Origin: Warburgia ugandensis
Lineage: Eukaryota > Streptophyta > Magnoliopsida > Canellales > Canellaceae
Assembly (NCBI GenBank): GCA_035236585.1
Contig: CP141128.1
Span: 33,462,684 to 33,526,683, forward strand
Direction: 5' to 3'
Length of the DNA: 64,000 bases
Below the pieces are notes generated by a model that was not told where the DNA came from, did no database searches, and was given only the letters and a program-made list of their open reading frames with translations. Shown one piece after another: positions 1 through 11,613 of the stretch. Position 1 is the first letter of the stretch, and each line of letters starts with the position of its first letter. The translations under genes were made by a program, and so were the position numbers.

Positions 1-990
1 GGATGCATCCCTATTTGAAAACCATTTTATGAAAACCATGCAATGCAGCGAAAAATCTTTTGTTTTAAACTCATTTTGAAAACCCCGAGTGTCATTTGCT
101 TTCACATTGATCAAAGTAGTTTTTGAAAAACTTCAGAAATCATAAATGTTTTTCCCCAGGTCTATCCAACACAAAGACACAGCCCAACTATAAATAAATA
201 CAAATACCTGTCCAAAGGGTAGAGAGTTTACTCACATGTATAGTTGTCTCCTTTGTTTATGCACTTGCTCATAGCACTAATATCTCCTGAGGCGTCTTCT
301 ATTTGTAAGTGGAACTATCCTGAAAAATGTTAAGGATAGGGTGAGTATATACTATACTTAGTAAGAGTCTATCACTATTAGTTTTGCAATGCATGATATG
401 TTAAAAAATCATGTGCTCTTAAAAACATGTGCATGTTCGAACAATCATGTTCAATATCGATATTAAAAACTACTGTCAATCCGGAATACTGACAACTTAA
501 AGAAATATCATAATCCAAGTAGAAAGTATCATATATCATAAACATAATGATATGCGTAAGATGCTCCACTGAATCTAACTCATGGATATATGGTATGGTC
601 GACCAACCTCATGTCATGTCATGTCATATGCAATGCAAATAAATCCTCAAACCATAGGGTCCAACTATGCCCATGACCTCGCCGCCGTGTGGTCCCTGGG
701 TACCTGAGGACACTTGATCATAGCCTCAACGGAGCATATGACACGTCGACCCAGTGCCGTGACACCAGTGGTAGCCCCCTGTACCACATGCAGTCGATGT
801 AGGGACGTTGCCCTTTTTGGGTGTGGTACCCATCCACCTAGTAGTGGTAGAGGCTGAAGGCCAACCCAAACCTCTCGGCATAGCGCCCATGAGTTTTTCA
901 GCCCAAATCATGTCAAATCAAACCAGCAAAAAACTCTTTGGGTCCCTCACAACTGCTTGGCCCTCACAACTGCCTACCCAGCGTCTTTGG
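1..990 (-). mobile_element. T1 LTR fragment, sense-3' part
   Basis: This stretch matches the sense-3' third of the 2.7-kb LTRs at 18915-21655 and 33729-36452, base for base over most of its length. The window starts about 60 bases inside the LTR terminus. The match stops near 990, where an oppositely oriented copy of the same family begins. It carries the family stem-loop (313-337) and the conserved LTR block (about 850-890). The family sits with Del/Tekay-type LTRs by its termini, which is inference from better-preserved copies. No coding capacity is visible. Confidence 0.85.
313..337. repeat. Stem-loop conserved in T1 LTRs
   Basis: Seven-base arms CTATCCT and AGGATAG enclose an 11-base loop. 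The same hairpin recurs in the T1 LTRs near 19288-19312 and 34090-34115. It occupies the place where other LTR families here carry longer stem-loops, about 0.35 kb from the sense end. Function is unknown. Confidence 0.6.
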
Positions 991-3394
991 ACAAGCGGTG
1001 TGCGGGCACAACGTGCAGGGGCAGGTCTTGGTTCAACCATGGTGCGTGAGCGTCCTAAGAGCCGAGACGCTCTGCGCTTGCACTGAAGACGTGTCTGCAC
1101 AACACAAGTTCAAAATGCACTATAGTGCACCGCTTAGGCATGCACACATGTGCGATCGCGGTCCTGGTTCGACTGGGACGCCCATGCGTCCTAAGAACCG
1201 TTACGCGCGGGCCCTACGCAAACAATTCTGGTTCGTCCGTTAATGCGCGACATTAAAAATACAATTAAGTAGACTATATAACTTCGATTGACGATTTGAA
1301 AGAACCGTTGCATCTGTATCGACAACATAGACCTAATGAGACTATAAAAGTTAGGATTAGAGGCCTATTTAGTATGACTATAGCCTAAACACTATAGAGA
1401 TCTTCTAGATCTACCAGATCAAAGATGATCAAACCTCATAGATTGGTCTATTAGATCTATTAAAGGATCAACATGCCTAGATCTACACTAAATTTCATAT
1501 ATTAACCCTTGAAATATAGAACTAACCATCCAAGTCAAGTATAAATCTATTCTAAGCATAAGGTTAGGCAATCTAGGAGATCGACCGTCCAATTACACGA
1601 TTTTGATGACATAAAAGTTAGTAAAGGCAATCTACCATTCATTATATAATCTCTATGTGAGATCTAGCCTAATTGTGAGATCTAGCCTGGAGATGTACTA
1701 AGCAATAATAAAAAAAGGAAGGTCTAGCTATTAAGATATAATTCTAATTAGTGGATAGAAAATGATATTTGAATCCTTGTTATGCATTAATATCCAAAAG
1801 TGATCCAGGGTTGAGTAGCGAAGAACGCGACTCCAGAGACATCGAGGTAGGTAGTCTGATATTGCTACGGTTTTAATGCATTTTCAAATGTACTTGATTC
1901 GTAACTAGTCTGATACTGCTACATTTTTAATGCATTTCTAAATATACTTGATTCGTAGGTAGTCTGGTACTACTAAGTCTTTAAGTGCATCTTAAACTCT
2001 GTCTTGCCTTTATTATTGTTTTTAGCATGCTTTTGAGATATAATGTTCTTATACGAGTATGCGAAAATGTCTTCATATTTTATGGCTTTGAATGCGATAC
2101 TAGCATGAACAGATTTTATGCGTTGCTCGCATGTTTTGAAAATAATTGCATTTGGATTATTTGGATTATTGCCTATCCTCAAGAGTTGCCAAAAGACGCT
2201 GGAGTGCCCAAAAGACGCTGGTTAGGCAATTGTGAGGGCCAGGCAATGTGAGGGACCCAAAGAGGACATTCAGAATGATTGCATAAATTGCATGATTTGC
2301 TATTAATGTGATTTGGATTAATTATATATGCTTTTTGGGCTATTAAGCCTGGTGGGAACTATGCTAAGAGGTTGTTATATACGGGGTTGGTCTCCCGACC
2401 TCTACCACCAAAGGGTGAATAGTATCACTACCAAAAAGGCATTGTCCCTTCCCTGACTGATGTGGTAAACAGGGACGACCACTGGAGGTGTTCATGGCAC
2501 CCTTTTGGGGACATCCATGGTGGTCGTCGAGGCTATGGTGGATTCCAGCTGTATGCTGAGCATGAGCATAGTGACCTTATGATTTTAGTTTTACCGCTAT
2601 GCATGTAGCATTGAGATGGTCATATACGAGTACTCGTGACCAGTCAGAGTGACGTGTACGCCAAGAGACTCATGTGCATGATACTAGCATCTGCTTGAAT
2701 GATGACTATTTTAAGAGTTTCATGATTTTTATATTTTACTCGTTGGTTTGATGTGTTGTAGAGATATTATTACTTGGATCTATAGATTTCTATGTTATGA
2801 TTTTAGTCATATTTAGATGACGTGTTTTGCATACGGATTCCATGATTGAACTTGTATCAATGAGTTTATGTTTTATGCATACATATGCATGTGTACACAA
2901 AATAGAATCACTAATGTTTTACATGGGAAAGCCCTTTGAATATTGCCTGCCGTGTTTTCAAAATAGTAGTACCAAATCACCTACTGAGTATGAGAAATAC
3001 TCACCCAAATATATTATTTTTCAGATTAGCTCCACACAAGGGTAGAATAAGCATTAGGAAAAGTTAGTACTAGGATCAAGTAAAGCAAGAAGGGACAAGC
3101 ATGAATGTAAGTAAACACTCTACCTTTTGGACATGTATCTATAATTATTATAGTTGGACTGTGCGCTGTGACTGGATAGACCTAGGAAATAGTTATGATT
3201 TTCTTCATTTTTCAAAATTTCTTTATTCATCTTCAAAGAAAATGACACTAGGGGTTTTCAAAATGAATTTAAAATAAAAAGATTTTCTCGCTGCATTGCA
3301 TAGTTTTTTTTAAGTGTTTTCAAATAGGGATCGATCTTGCCCAAGGAATTAGTTATTGAATTTAAAAATGCATGTGAAAACCTAGGTCATCATA
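991..3394 (+). mobile_element. T1 LTR fragment in inverted orientation
   Basis: Read on the plus strand, this region follows the T1 LTR in its sense direction. 1156-1200 and 1325-1360 match the reverse complement of 20460-20530, 1815-1860 matches the reverse complement of about 20230-20270, and 2190-2265 matches the reverse complement of 19930-19990. It ends at 3394 with GGTCATCATA, an eroded form of the family terminus GGGTCGTCACA. The sense-5' part is absent. With 1-990 it forms a head-to-head inverted pair. It is more diverged from the two solo LTRs than 1-990 is, so the two halves are probably separate insertions. Confidence 0.75.
1851..1990 (+). repeat. Tandem repeat, about 55-base period, ~2.5 copies
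   Basis: Three successive units begin with GTAGTCTGATA, GTCTGATACTGC and GTCTGGTACTAC and share the core TTTTAATGCATTT followed by TACTTGATTCGTA. The equivalent place in the other T1 LTRs has one unit, so the expansion is private to this copy. Confidence 0.75.
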
Positions 3395-4200
3395 CCTTTT
3401 CCCCCTTCTTCCTCCTCTTTTGTCTTCCTCTCCCCTCTCTTTTCTCTCCTTTCTTCTCTTCAGCCCGCTTTGCTAAAGTTTCCTCCTCTCTAATTTTTTA
3501 GAACAAACCTTGGTCTATTCTCCTTTCATCTATTAATGACTTAAGTGGGAGGGCGTGCCATTATCAAAATGGCCCCTCCTTTAGTTATTTAATATTTTAA
3601 TTTTGGAAAATTTTAAACATGAAAATTATAATATTTTTACTATTTTGTACATTATATATAGTTAATTAAAGTTAAAAAAAAAAAAAGATGAATGATACTC
3701 AAATCACAAAATTTTGCAAGTGGGGCCTACTATGTGAAATTACCAAATTACTCTTTTCAAGAAAAATCAAAACTTATTTGTTCAAATTTAATTTCAGCAA
3801 ACTTAGCATCATTGAAATCGTTTTTCCAAGTAAAATCCCAATATTGAGGTTTTAACATTTGATTTGATGTTTATAAAATTTTTACTTTCTAATACTCTAA
3901 AAATTGGGAATTTCAAAATTATACCCTTTTCACTTTGATTTTACATAATTCAAAATTTTTGTGAATTGCTATTTAAAAATTAAAGATGTTACATAATGAT
4001 TAGTGTAAATTTGGTTGATCATTCTTGGTGGTCACTTCCTTACTTTTCATACCATCCAAAGGTTATTGTTTTAACTATGATATGGGGACCATGAAGATTG
4101 TCTAATATATTTCATTGCTAGATCAAAAAATTTTGATCAGGCATCACGGGTACTGATACCACAATTTTTGCATCATCACACTCATCCAAAAAAAATTTCA
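3395..4200. other. AT-rich spacer, no gene seen
   Basis: A pyrimidine-rich run (about 3400-3490) is followed by AT-rich sequence with short A and T runs. No open frame, RNA gene or recognisable element was found. Confidence 0.6.
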
Positions 4201-4207
4201 AATGTGC

Positions 4208-4233
4208 ATATAATATATATATATATATATATA
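4208..4233. repeat. (TA)n microsatellite
   Basis: Uninterrupted TA dinucleotides. Similar short TA tracts lie near 4605-4637 and 5521-5541 inside the same low-complexity tract. Confidence 0.9.
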
Positions 4234-4353
4234 CATGAGACAAACAAAGAGATACTAATTACCAACACTCAGAAATCAATAATGACCGTGAATGTAGTTC
4301 CAATTCATAGTTGGAATTTTGTTGAGGATAGCTACAACTCATAGTAGAAATTT

Positions 4354-4463
4354 TGAAGTCGTTTAGTGTAAATGACTTTAAAGTTTGTTACTTTTAAAGT
4401 TGTTTAGTGTTAAATGACTTTAAAATATAGACTTTTAAAGTTGTTTGAAATAAACAACTTTAT
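4354..4463. repeat. Three tandem short palindromes, possible CACTA subterminal repeats
   Basis: Three units at about 39-base spacing each form a small hairpin built on the core AAAGTYGTTT and its complement. The third is perfect: arms AAAGTTGTTT (4437-4446) and AAACAACTTT (4452-4461) around a 5-base loop. Arrays of short motifs in both orientations close to the ends are characteristic of CACTA elements, and this array lies just beyond the downstream end of the decayed CACTA transposase. Its assignment to that element is inference, since no terminal CACTA repeat was found. Confidence 0.55.
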
Positions 4464-4919
4464 AAACTATTTTTCAATTCAAATTATATATTTTATATTA
4501 GTACTTTACAATATCTAACACAATTAATACACATTGAAACCAATTTTTTTATGATAGTCAACATTAGGTCATGCATTCCTCTTACATAAACACACATGCA
4601 TATATGGATATATATATACATATATATATATATATACATGTCCATTAACACTTGAATAAGGAAATCAAGGTATCTTTTAAAAAAACTCCTCACTTACATT
4701 CCTTTTATGATATATGTATATACATAGTCACATATAGGTCACTTATCAATCCATATAGTTCATGATGAAAGAGCTAATTATAAATATGGAATTATATTGA
4801 AACTCACTATTACAATCCATAGAACCCAACTATAGTTTTCAAACCCAAGTTCGCTCCTCACCATTATCACACACAAAATCCTCATTCTCACCAAGTACTA
4901 CTTCGATTGATGGGATTGT

Positions 4920-5320
4920 TTTGGTAATACAATGGTTATCTATTTCAATATCTCGTAGGCCATCTTCATCATAAAAAATCCTCGGATAGGATGATTAAAC
5001 AGTTGACCATCTCTTATCATGTCTGCCTTGCACATAAAATACTTGTTTTGCTTGAGATGCCAAAATATATTGATTATTTTTATAGCTAAATCTTGTTGAG
5101 GTCAACCAATGTCAATTTAAGGGCATCAGTTTTGATGCTACCTTTGTTGTGTTCTACCCAATTGCACTTAAACACAACCACACTTCTAAAAGTATAATCC
5201 AAGGCCCATATCTCTCTTATAACCCCATAATAAATATAATCTACCATTATTGGCTTGTTATCCTTTGAACTGGAAAGAATGTAGCATTAGCAACTAAGCT
5301 AAAGCCACTATTCTGTTGCA
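4920..5320 (-). pseudogene. TNP2-like transposase, DUF4216 region
   Basis: The minus strand at about 5080-5185 reads VFKCNWVEHNKG, then a lysine/threonine stretch, then LKLTLVDLNKI. This corresponds to the VFKCDWVD..LTLVDLNR core of the DUF4216 domain found at the C-terminal end of plant CACTA transposases. Stops interrupt it, and the limits of the domain are approximate. Its place downstream of DUF4218 fits the family order. Confidence 0.7.
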
Positions 5321-6006
5321 CTCTTGAGTTATCATGGTCTTTTGAGTAAAAGTGATAACTATTGATGGCATATCTAGCGTATTTTATTACTTTTGGTAGC
5401 AGTCCCATCACCATCCAGCCCAAGAATTAGGATCTATAGTTGTCTGCTACTTCTCGATGATCTAGAATTTGTGTATACACATATTAAGTAGGATATATGA
5501 TTATTGCAATTATGTAAGATTATATATATATATATATATATACATATGTACAAAATGTAGATTATTAATTAATTGTGAATTCTTTCATTTTACCTTCTAA
5601 AAAAGCCAAGTATTGAAGGTGCGACTATGGTCAAATTGTAGCCACTTATGTTTCTTTCTATAATTTAGATTCTTTGCCTAGAGGACATTCATGTGCTGAC
5701 TGCATGCATACACACAAATTAATGGAGTGATTGAAGAAAATATAACCATCAATAACCAATTTTTACCTAAGTGCTTGATCAACTTACTCAATGTATGGTT
5801 GGAGTTCACCAACATTTCACAACATATAAAGATGTGCTAAGCCCCGTTCTTTATAGTCAATGGTCGATACATGACCACTCAATAGAAGTTCACCAACCTT
5901 GGGATCATGAAATCCAACTGATTATTCCTTTCTTGGGATTCTAATCGAATCCACTCCTATTAAGTAATTTGTGCAAAACTCCAATGCTTCCTCTGCAATA
6001 TAACAT

Positions 6007-6383
6007 TCAGCCGGTTGTGCTACATATATACCCTTTTAAAATTTTCATGTACCTCTCAAAAGGGTACATCCAACACAAGTAAACTAGCCCATAGAGTCTT
6101 ATCTCTTCAATTAGGTGCATTGTTAAATGTACCATGATGTCAAAGAAGGACGGTGGGAAGATTGTCTCAAGCTCACATAAAGTTGTCAATAGATGACCTT
6201 GAATTTCTTGTAATTTTGAAACATTGACCACCTTCTTGCACAAAGGATTAAAGAAGTAATAGAATTTTCTAATAGCTCCCCTAAGTTTGTTTGTAACACC
6301 AAATCTATTGCTAATAGCAAGAGTTGTTGCATTAATGCATGGCAATAGTGGGACTTCATCCCGAACAATTTTAGATCTTCCAT
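6007..6383 (-). pseudogene. TNP2-like transposase, DUF4218 region
   Basis: Two overlapping minus-strand frames cover one conserved region. The upstream frame gives LFGMKSHYCHALMQQLL, and the downstream frame gives a FFNPLCKKVV stretch followed by ETIFPPSFFDIMVHLTMHL and YPFERYMKILKGYI. These are the hallmark strings of the DUF4218 domain that follows the transposase core in CACTA elements. A frame change lies between them around 6240-6340. It belongs to the same decayed element as the Transposase_21 pieces upstream and the DUF4216 piece downstream. Confidence 0.85.
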
Positions 6384-6799
6384 GGAGACAATGTTTTTAA
6401 ATTTTAAAGAGTAGTTGTCCGGGACATTGAGCTTGATAGGGTTTTACACACTATTCTCCTCTCCTCTATATCAAGCGTATAATTTTCCTTAGGCAAGTAT
6501 CTTTCTCAATTGCCCCTATCCTATGGATGCCACCACATCTTCAAACCCATCTTCATAAGATCCATTCTAGTTGTAAGTCCATCCTTTATTTTTCCTAGGA
6601 TATTAAGCAAAGTACCAATCAAGCTTTCACACACATTCTTCTCAATGTGCATGACATCAAGCACATGGTGTAGATGCACTGATTTCTAATATGCAAGCTG
6701 AAAGAATATTGATTTCTTCTTCCAACAACTTCTACAATTACTTTCACCTACAAGTTTATTTGATTTCTTCTTTCCCCAAAAGACATTCATGTTTTCATC

Positions 6800-7805
6800 C
6801 TACTCCAATACTTTTTATCCTACCAACATCTTTGCAGGTGTCCTTATCTCTACACTATGGTTAAATTCACCCTTCTTAAAATGATATGGATGGTCTCTAT
6901 GCAACCATCTTCTATGGCCAAGGAATGCCATTTTCCTACCATGTTTAAGTCATACAGCACATGTTTAATCACTATATATAGGACAAGCATTGTATCCCTT
7001 CATTATGCATCTAAAAAAATACCATATGCAGGGAAGTTGCTTATTGTCCACAATAGTATAACATGTACGGTGAACAACTCTTTCATTTATGCATCATATG
7101 CTTCAATGCCTACATCCCATAATGTCTCAAGATCGTCGATCAAGGGAGACTAATACACGTCAATATCATTCCTTGGATATTTTGACCTAATATCAACATA
7201 GTTAACAACGTGAACTTCCTCTTCATGCATAGAAATTGTAGGAGGTTGTAACAAACTAATATAATGTCCAACAACTATACTTATTGCTCATAGAACCATG
7301 AGGATTGATCTCATTTACAGATAATACAAGTCGTAAGTTTCTAAGTTCTTCTCCAAAATTAGGCCACATGAAGTCTACAAGCTCTCATGCTGGGCTATCT
7401 GCTAGATAAAGTAAAAAGCTATCAACTGCTTTGTCCTTAGCATGCCATACTAATTTCTTTGTTGTTTCTATTATATGTAACATTCTTTTGAACCTTGGAA
7501 TAAGTGGGAAGTACATAGAACCTTTACAAGAATGTCTATAATGGCCTTACTTGAATTCTTCTTTAACTTTCATCTTGAATGTTCACAAGTTGGGCATGTA
7601 GTTTTATCGTTGCTCTCCTTTGTATACAAGATGCAGTCACTAGAACACACATGTATTTTCTCATACTTCAACCCTAGGGCAGCCAAGATTTTCTTTACCA
7701 CCCATGTGGACCTCACTAATTGATTATCATTTGGTAACATCTTACCCACTACTTTCAAGACTTTTGTAAAACCTTGATCTGAAAAACCAAATCTTAATTT
7801 CATGT
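6800..7805 (-). pseudogene. TNP2-like transposase, Transposase_21 region
   Basis: A short open stretch at 7570-7803 (minus) carries LPNDNQL-like and KIHVCSSDCILY motifs plus a CPTC pair, matching the zinc-binding head that precedes the catalytic core of TNP2 proteins. Further along the minus strand are SPAWELVDFMWPNFG (about 7340-7400), NPHGSMSNKYSCW (about 7265-7310), LIDDLETLWDVGIEAYDA (about 7085-7140) and GRKMAFLGHRRW (about 6900-6940). All four are signature stretches of the family, in the right order. The frame is interrupted repeatedly and the start is not identifiable. This is a dead transposase. Confidence 0.85.
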
Positions 7806-8445
7806 TATAAAGTTCTATCGCTGCAGATAACTTGGTATAATCTTAACACTCAGGTTACAATAGCACATTCGCTTCCTCTAATGTCGTCTGAAATTGTTTA
7901 TGGTCATCCTAGAAGTCATCATATTCATCTCAAAATATTAGTACAACTGTATTATCTCAAACACTTCCTACAGTGTCTTGATCATATCTTCTAGGCCTTG
8001 TTGAGGGCCTATGAGAAAGTTCTCTCCTTGCCAAATCCATAGGTGATAGCCTTCATCGACTCTATTGAAGCACAAGTGTTTTCTCAACACCCCTATATTG
8101 TTCTGATCCACAGGTAAGGGGAGAGGAAGGCGAAAGCAGTTCATAAAGTTAAGAATTCAAGATCTGTCTTTCTACTTCAAGATTATGTGCATCGCCAATT
8201 CCATCCCACTCCCATGCACTGCCCTTTCGAAAGATTTACGGGATTCTATCCAATTATCAGTTTTTGCCCCGATGCGGAAAGGAATAAAGAAAGAAGAGTT
8301 TAAGACGGCTTAACAGTAAGAGGGAAAACCTCATCTCGTGGCTAGGAACATCTATGTAGATGGGCTTGGATTCATAGTGCCAGTTAGAGGTAGGGATAAA
8401 ATCATTCATCTTACTTTTTTCAAGTTTCCACATTTTGAGTATAGA
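7806..8445. other. Unassigned sequence upstream of the CACTA remnant
   Basis: This should correspond to the transposase N-terminal side and the element end, but no motif is clear enough to call. No terminal repeat, RNA gene or long open frame is seen. Confidence 0.4.
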
Positions 8446-8832
8446 CAATATGATTGTCTATACTGTGAACCACTGGATTACTTTTTTCAAGTTTCCATAT
8501 GTAAAATCAATTTACAAAAAATTGATTGAGAAAAATCAATAAAGCTTGAGTTTTGGATTATGTAATTTGGATAAGTATTGTACTAGATTTGGCTGTACTG
8601 TGAACCACTGGATGGATCCTGGAGTTTAATAAAAGTATATTCCTTCAATGGAATTTTATTTTGTACACAAATTGTACTTATGTTATGTATGAAGTGGTGA
8701 CTTGGGTTTTAAAACAAGTTCTAAAGAAAAGAATTTCCGCTGCTTTGTTTTGCGAAAAAATTTTACACTCTTAAGGGCCGTGCCTTTCAAAATACTTTAC
8801 AAATCATGTTTTCAAAAACCCGGGTCGTCACA
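8446..8832 (+). mobile_element. Sense-3' end of a T5-type LTR
   Basis: The sequence is the reverse complement of the start of the T5 LTR (51637-51930), including the ACTGTGAACCACTGGATGG stretch, and ends at 8832 with the exact family terminus CCCGGGTCGTCACA. Only the terminal few hundred bases are recognisable. It abuts the interior of a T1-like LTR at 8833 without a visible target duplication, so at least one junction here is rearranged. Confidence 0.8.
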
Positions 8833-10030
8833 GCTGGCCCTCACAACTACCTACGCAGCGTCTTTTGGGCACTCCAGCGTCTTTTGGTAACCCTCAAGGA
8901 CATGTAATCTTTCAAAAACTCAATGCTCACAAATCATACAATGTATACAATTGTTTGCAAAACATATCTATGCATAATGTATATGCAATTATTTGCAAAA
9001 CATATCTATGCATAAAGCATTTATCATATGTACGCTGAATTAAGTCATGCTAAACATGCATTCTCAAAATAATCATGGCTCTTTAAAAAAGTCTAGTAGT
9101 GATAGAGCACCTACCTGACTAGGTTGCGCTAACCCCTTTGTCCTCGTACGCTCCTGAACATGATTTGGGGAATCAAGGTTAGTTTAGCCTATCTTTTATG
9201 GTTTTTAGAGTGGTTGGTCTTATTACATAGGCATTAGGGGTCCTTCCCTGTGCCTATGGGTGTCCTAAGGTCCTAATTGGGCCATGGTATCTTGAATTTT
9301 CCAAAGGTTTAGCAGCCATGCGCCACCATCCTATTCTAAGGGTCATGCCCACCTTTTATTGGGCCTTGATCAGGGATTTTATAGTTTGGATATGTCTGTG
9401 TCGTTGACATGGACATAACGCCTTTTGCAGTGCCTCAATCGGAGCTCTAGATCTCAAGTTATAAGCGTTTTAGTGTCGCACTTATATAGGGGTCCCAAGA
9501 ATGAAAAGACGGAATGTTAGGGCGCTGCGCGTCTGCGTCGTGCGCCCCGGCTTCCTTAAGGAACAAAAAAACCTGCAGCGCTAGTGCACTGCGTGTCTGT
9601 GGCATGCACCTCAGTGGGCTCGTCTGCAGACGCGCCGGGTTTTCTCGCTCGACTTTCTCTTTTGCGGGTGTGTCCCCGGACGCGCCCGTTTGGTTTTTCA
9701 AACGGGGTTGACATGGGACATTCCGACTGGAACATCCTATTTGTTGGGGAACCGGGGCGTCCTCAGGACACCCTGGTTTGACCCTGTCGAACCAGTGTGG
9801 CCCAGGGAATGTCCCTGGGTCCTTGGTGAGTCTCTAGGGCTCCATTTTGCATGGTTTTTCATGCAAAAACCTAAGGAAATTGATCTTAGAACTATGGTGA
9901 TGGGTTTTGAGGGATCTTGGGCATACCTGGCTCGTTGCTGGGTTTTTGTCCTTGTTTTCCCCTCTAGGTCACTGCTCCTCAACGGGTTTTCTTCCACGTT
10001 TTGGTCTGCCATTAGAGGCACCCAAGAGCT

Positions 10031-10040
10031 CTATTTATAG
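10031..10040 (-). promoter_or_regulatory. LTR TATA box (minus strand)
   Basis: CTATAAATAG on the minus strand, about 430 bases from the sense start of this LTR fragment. It aligns in position with CTATAAAAAG of the T1 LTRs at 21264-21273 and 36057-36066, which supports it as the shared LTR promoter. Confidence 0.6.
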
Positions 10041-10101
10041 AGCTATGAGAGGGTTCTGGAGGGGGCTCTCACCGCCTTTGAATGGCGGTGGAGAAACCTC
10101 C

Positions 10102-10139
10102 AGAATGGCGGTGATTTCTCCTCCAATCACCGCCATTCT
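10102..10139. repeat. Perfect 15-bp inverted repeat in LTR leader
   Basis: Arms AGAATGGCGGTGATT (10102-10116) and its exact complement (10125-10139) enclose an 8-base loop. A second weaker arm pair, AGAGGGTTCTGGA and TCTAGAACCCTCT, brackets the whole block from about 10046 to 10152. The hairpin lies just upstream of the TATA box in LTR sense direction. Solo T1 copies have a related GGCGGTG stretch but not this perfect stem. Confidence 0.85.
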
Positions 10140-10468
10140 AGAACCCTCTACAGGTTGAAGATGAAGGGGTGCCCGTATCAAAATGGGCCCCTGTGTTTTT
10201 GCAGGGTAAATTTGTTTTTTAATAAAATTATATTTTTGCCCCTGAACTTCAAAGGGCCATAACTTGCTCATTTTAACTCTGTTTTGGGTGATTTTCGTCT
10301 TGTTGGATTTCTTTTTCTGAGACACATCTAATGACACCATTTTTAGGACCAAATTTCTAGGTTTAGTCAAGGTGAATAGTGAAATGACTATAATGCCCTT
10401 ATCTTCAAAAACTGATCTTTTCATTGCTAAACTTTGAATTTCAATATTACAAAATTGGAGTCATTACA

Positions 10469-11611
10469 AGTCGTTAACCTCCCATCTCTCTATTCCCTTT
10501 GCTCACTACCCTATATGCTTAATGCCAAGTTGACGACCTATCAGCCTGCTCCTCCTCTATTCCCTATCACAACCCAAATCTCCATGCCATCTCTCTCCCT
10601 CGTTCTCTCCCATCTATCCCACTGTCTCCCTCTGTCTGCCTGACATGCACTAATTCGGCTCTATCTGCTTCTTCTCCCACACTCTCCCTCTTTACTGTTT
10701 CTCTACCTCATTCATTCCCATACCCGTTTTCTCTCCAATCATTATCATTGTTTCTTACTTCCTAGTTTCTTATGGGTTTCTGTTCTCTTCTCTAGGTCTA
10801 TTAACAGTGTTTGTTTGTTTTTTTTCCCCTGTTTATATTCCCTATCAAACACCACAACTTGAACCTAGCTCCTCCTCTTCTTCTCCTCAAGCCAGTCGTC
10901 CACCTCTACTTCTTTATCTCTTTTTCCTCTTGATGGAAGGAGGCGAAAGGACTATTCCTCTCCTGCCACTCCTGTTCCCACTCACCTCTCTTTCCTCTCT
11001 ATCTCTGATTTCACCAGCCCCGATTTCTCACCAGACTACCCATCTTCCTGCTATGCTCCCAAATCTCTCCTTCGTCCCCTCTGTTTATCACCGGCAATCC
11101 CTGTTGTCTTTGATTTCATCGGCATCTCCATCACTACCCTGACCTCTCACCAGCAAATCCCCTCTTCTCCCTCTACCGGGTCATCTTCTCTATAGCATCC
11201 CCTCTTTTCTCGGTTAAAATTATAAAAATGGAAAATTTTCATTTTTACCGATGAGACTTTAAATATAAATACAGCTGTATTCCAAATTTATTTACATTTG
11301 TATCCTTTTTTATTCTAGTTCTTTTTTATCCATGTTTTGCCTATCTAGGGACAGTGTAATCCAAGGCTATTTGTTTAGTTTAATTTGCTGAATTTTTAGA
11401 GCTAAAAAATTCTGTAATTTACATCATTCAAATAGATCTAAAGTTTTGTTATGTTGTTGGTTTATTTTTGTAATTTTATTTCTTTTAATTTTTGGATATT
11501 TAAGTTCTATGTAAACTTTAACTTTTCAAGTCGAGTCCTTGTGGAATCAACCCATACTTGCACTAGCTCTACTACAATAACCCGTGCACTTGCAGAAAAC
11601 ATCAATAAGAT
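10469..11611 (+). mobile_element. Probable 5' LTR of the Athila-like fossil
   Basis: Its downstream edge is set by the stretch GTGCACTTGCAGAAAACATC just before the primer site, which resembles the LTR terminus of Athila/Tat elements. The upstream edge is not defined: the boundary given is simply the end of the preceding T1-like LTR. The first 700 bases are very pyrimidine-rich and the rest AT-rich. A 111-codon Ser/Pro/Leu-rich open frame at 10807 looks like a by-product of the pyrimidine richness. Confidence 0.5.
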
Positions 11612-11613
11612 TT

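Larger units (their letters stand above)
4920..7805 (-). mobile_element. CACTA (En/Spm) DNA transposon remnant, TNP2 type
   Basis: Read on the minus strand, conserved pieces of a TNP2-type transposase occur in family order: Transposase_21 region, DUF4218, then DUF4216. The pieces are separated by frame changes and stop codons, so no product is possible. The family cuts and pastes DNA flanked by CACTA terminal repeats, but no convincing terminal repeat or 3-base target duplication could be placed at either side. The three short palindromes at 4354-4463 may be its subterminal repeats. The decay suggests an old insertion. Confidence 0.85.
8833..10468 (-). mobile_element. T1-like LTR fragment, sense-5' part
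   Basis: 8833-8900 matches 19956-20020 of the T1 solo LTR closely, then the two diverge while keeping order. Both have the TAGCGATAGAGCACCTACC stretch, a GC-rich middle, a TATA box and a tail with CCATAACTTGCTCATTTTAACTC (a variant of the CCGTAACTTCTTCATACG region at 36250). It ends at 10468 with AGTCATTACA, the eroded LTR terminus. It is clearly related to T1 but more diverged, possibly a sister subfamily. Small open frames inside it have no family match and are treated as chance. Confidence 0.7.

Noticed and set aside
2426-2440. CACTACCAAAAA resembling a CACTA terminal repeat
   Set aside because: It is part of the T1 LTR and is found in complement at the same place in other T1 copies, so it is not the end of the CACTA remnant.
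7532-7723. Plus-strand open frames over the CACTA remnant (also 6857-7153)
   Set aside because: They are antisense shadows. The minus strand carries the conserved transposase wording over the same bases.
9690-10040. 116-codon open frame
   Set aside because: It sits in a T1-like LTR, overlaps frames on the other strand, and runs up to the LTR TATA box. No domain is recognisable.
10807-11142. 111-codon Ser/Pro/Leu-rich open frame
   Set aside because: It is a by-product of a pyrimidine-rich tract in the probable Athila LTR. No start context or family motif supports it.
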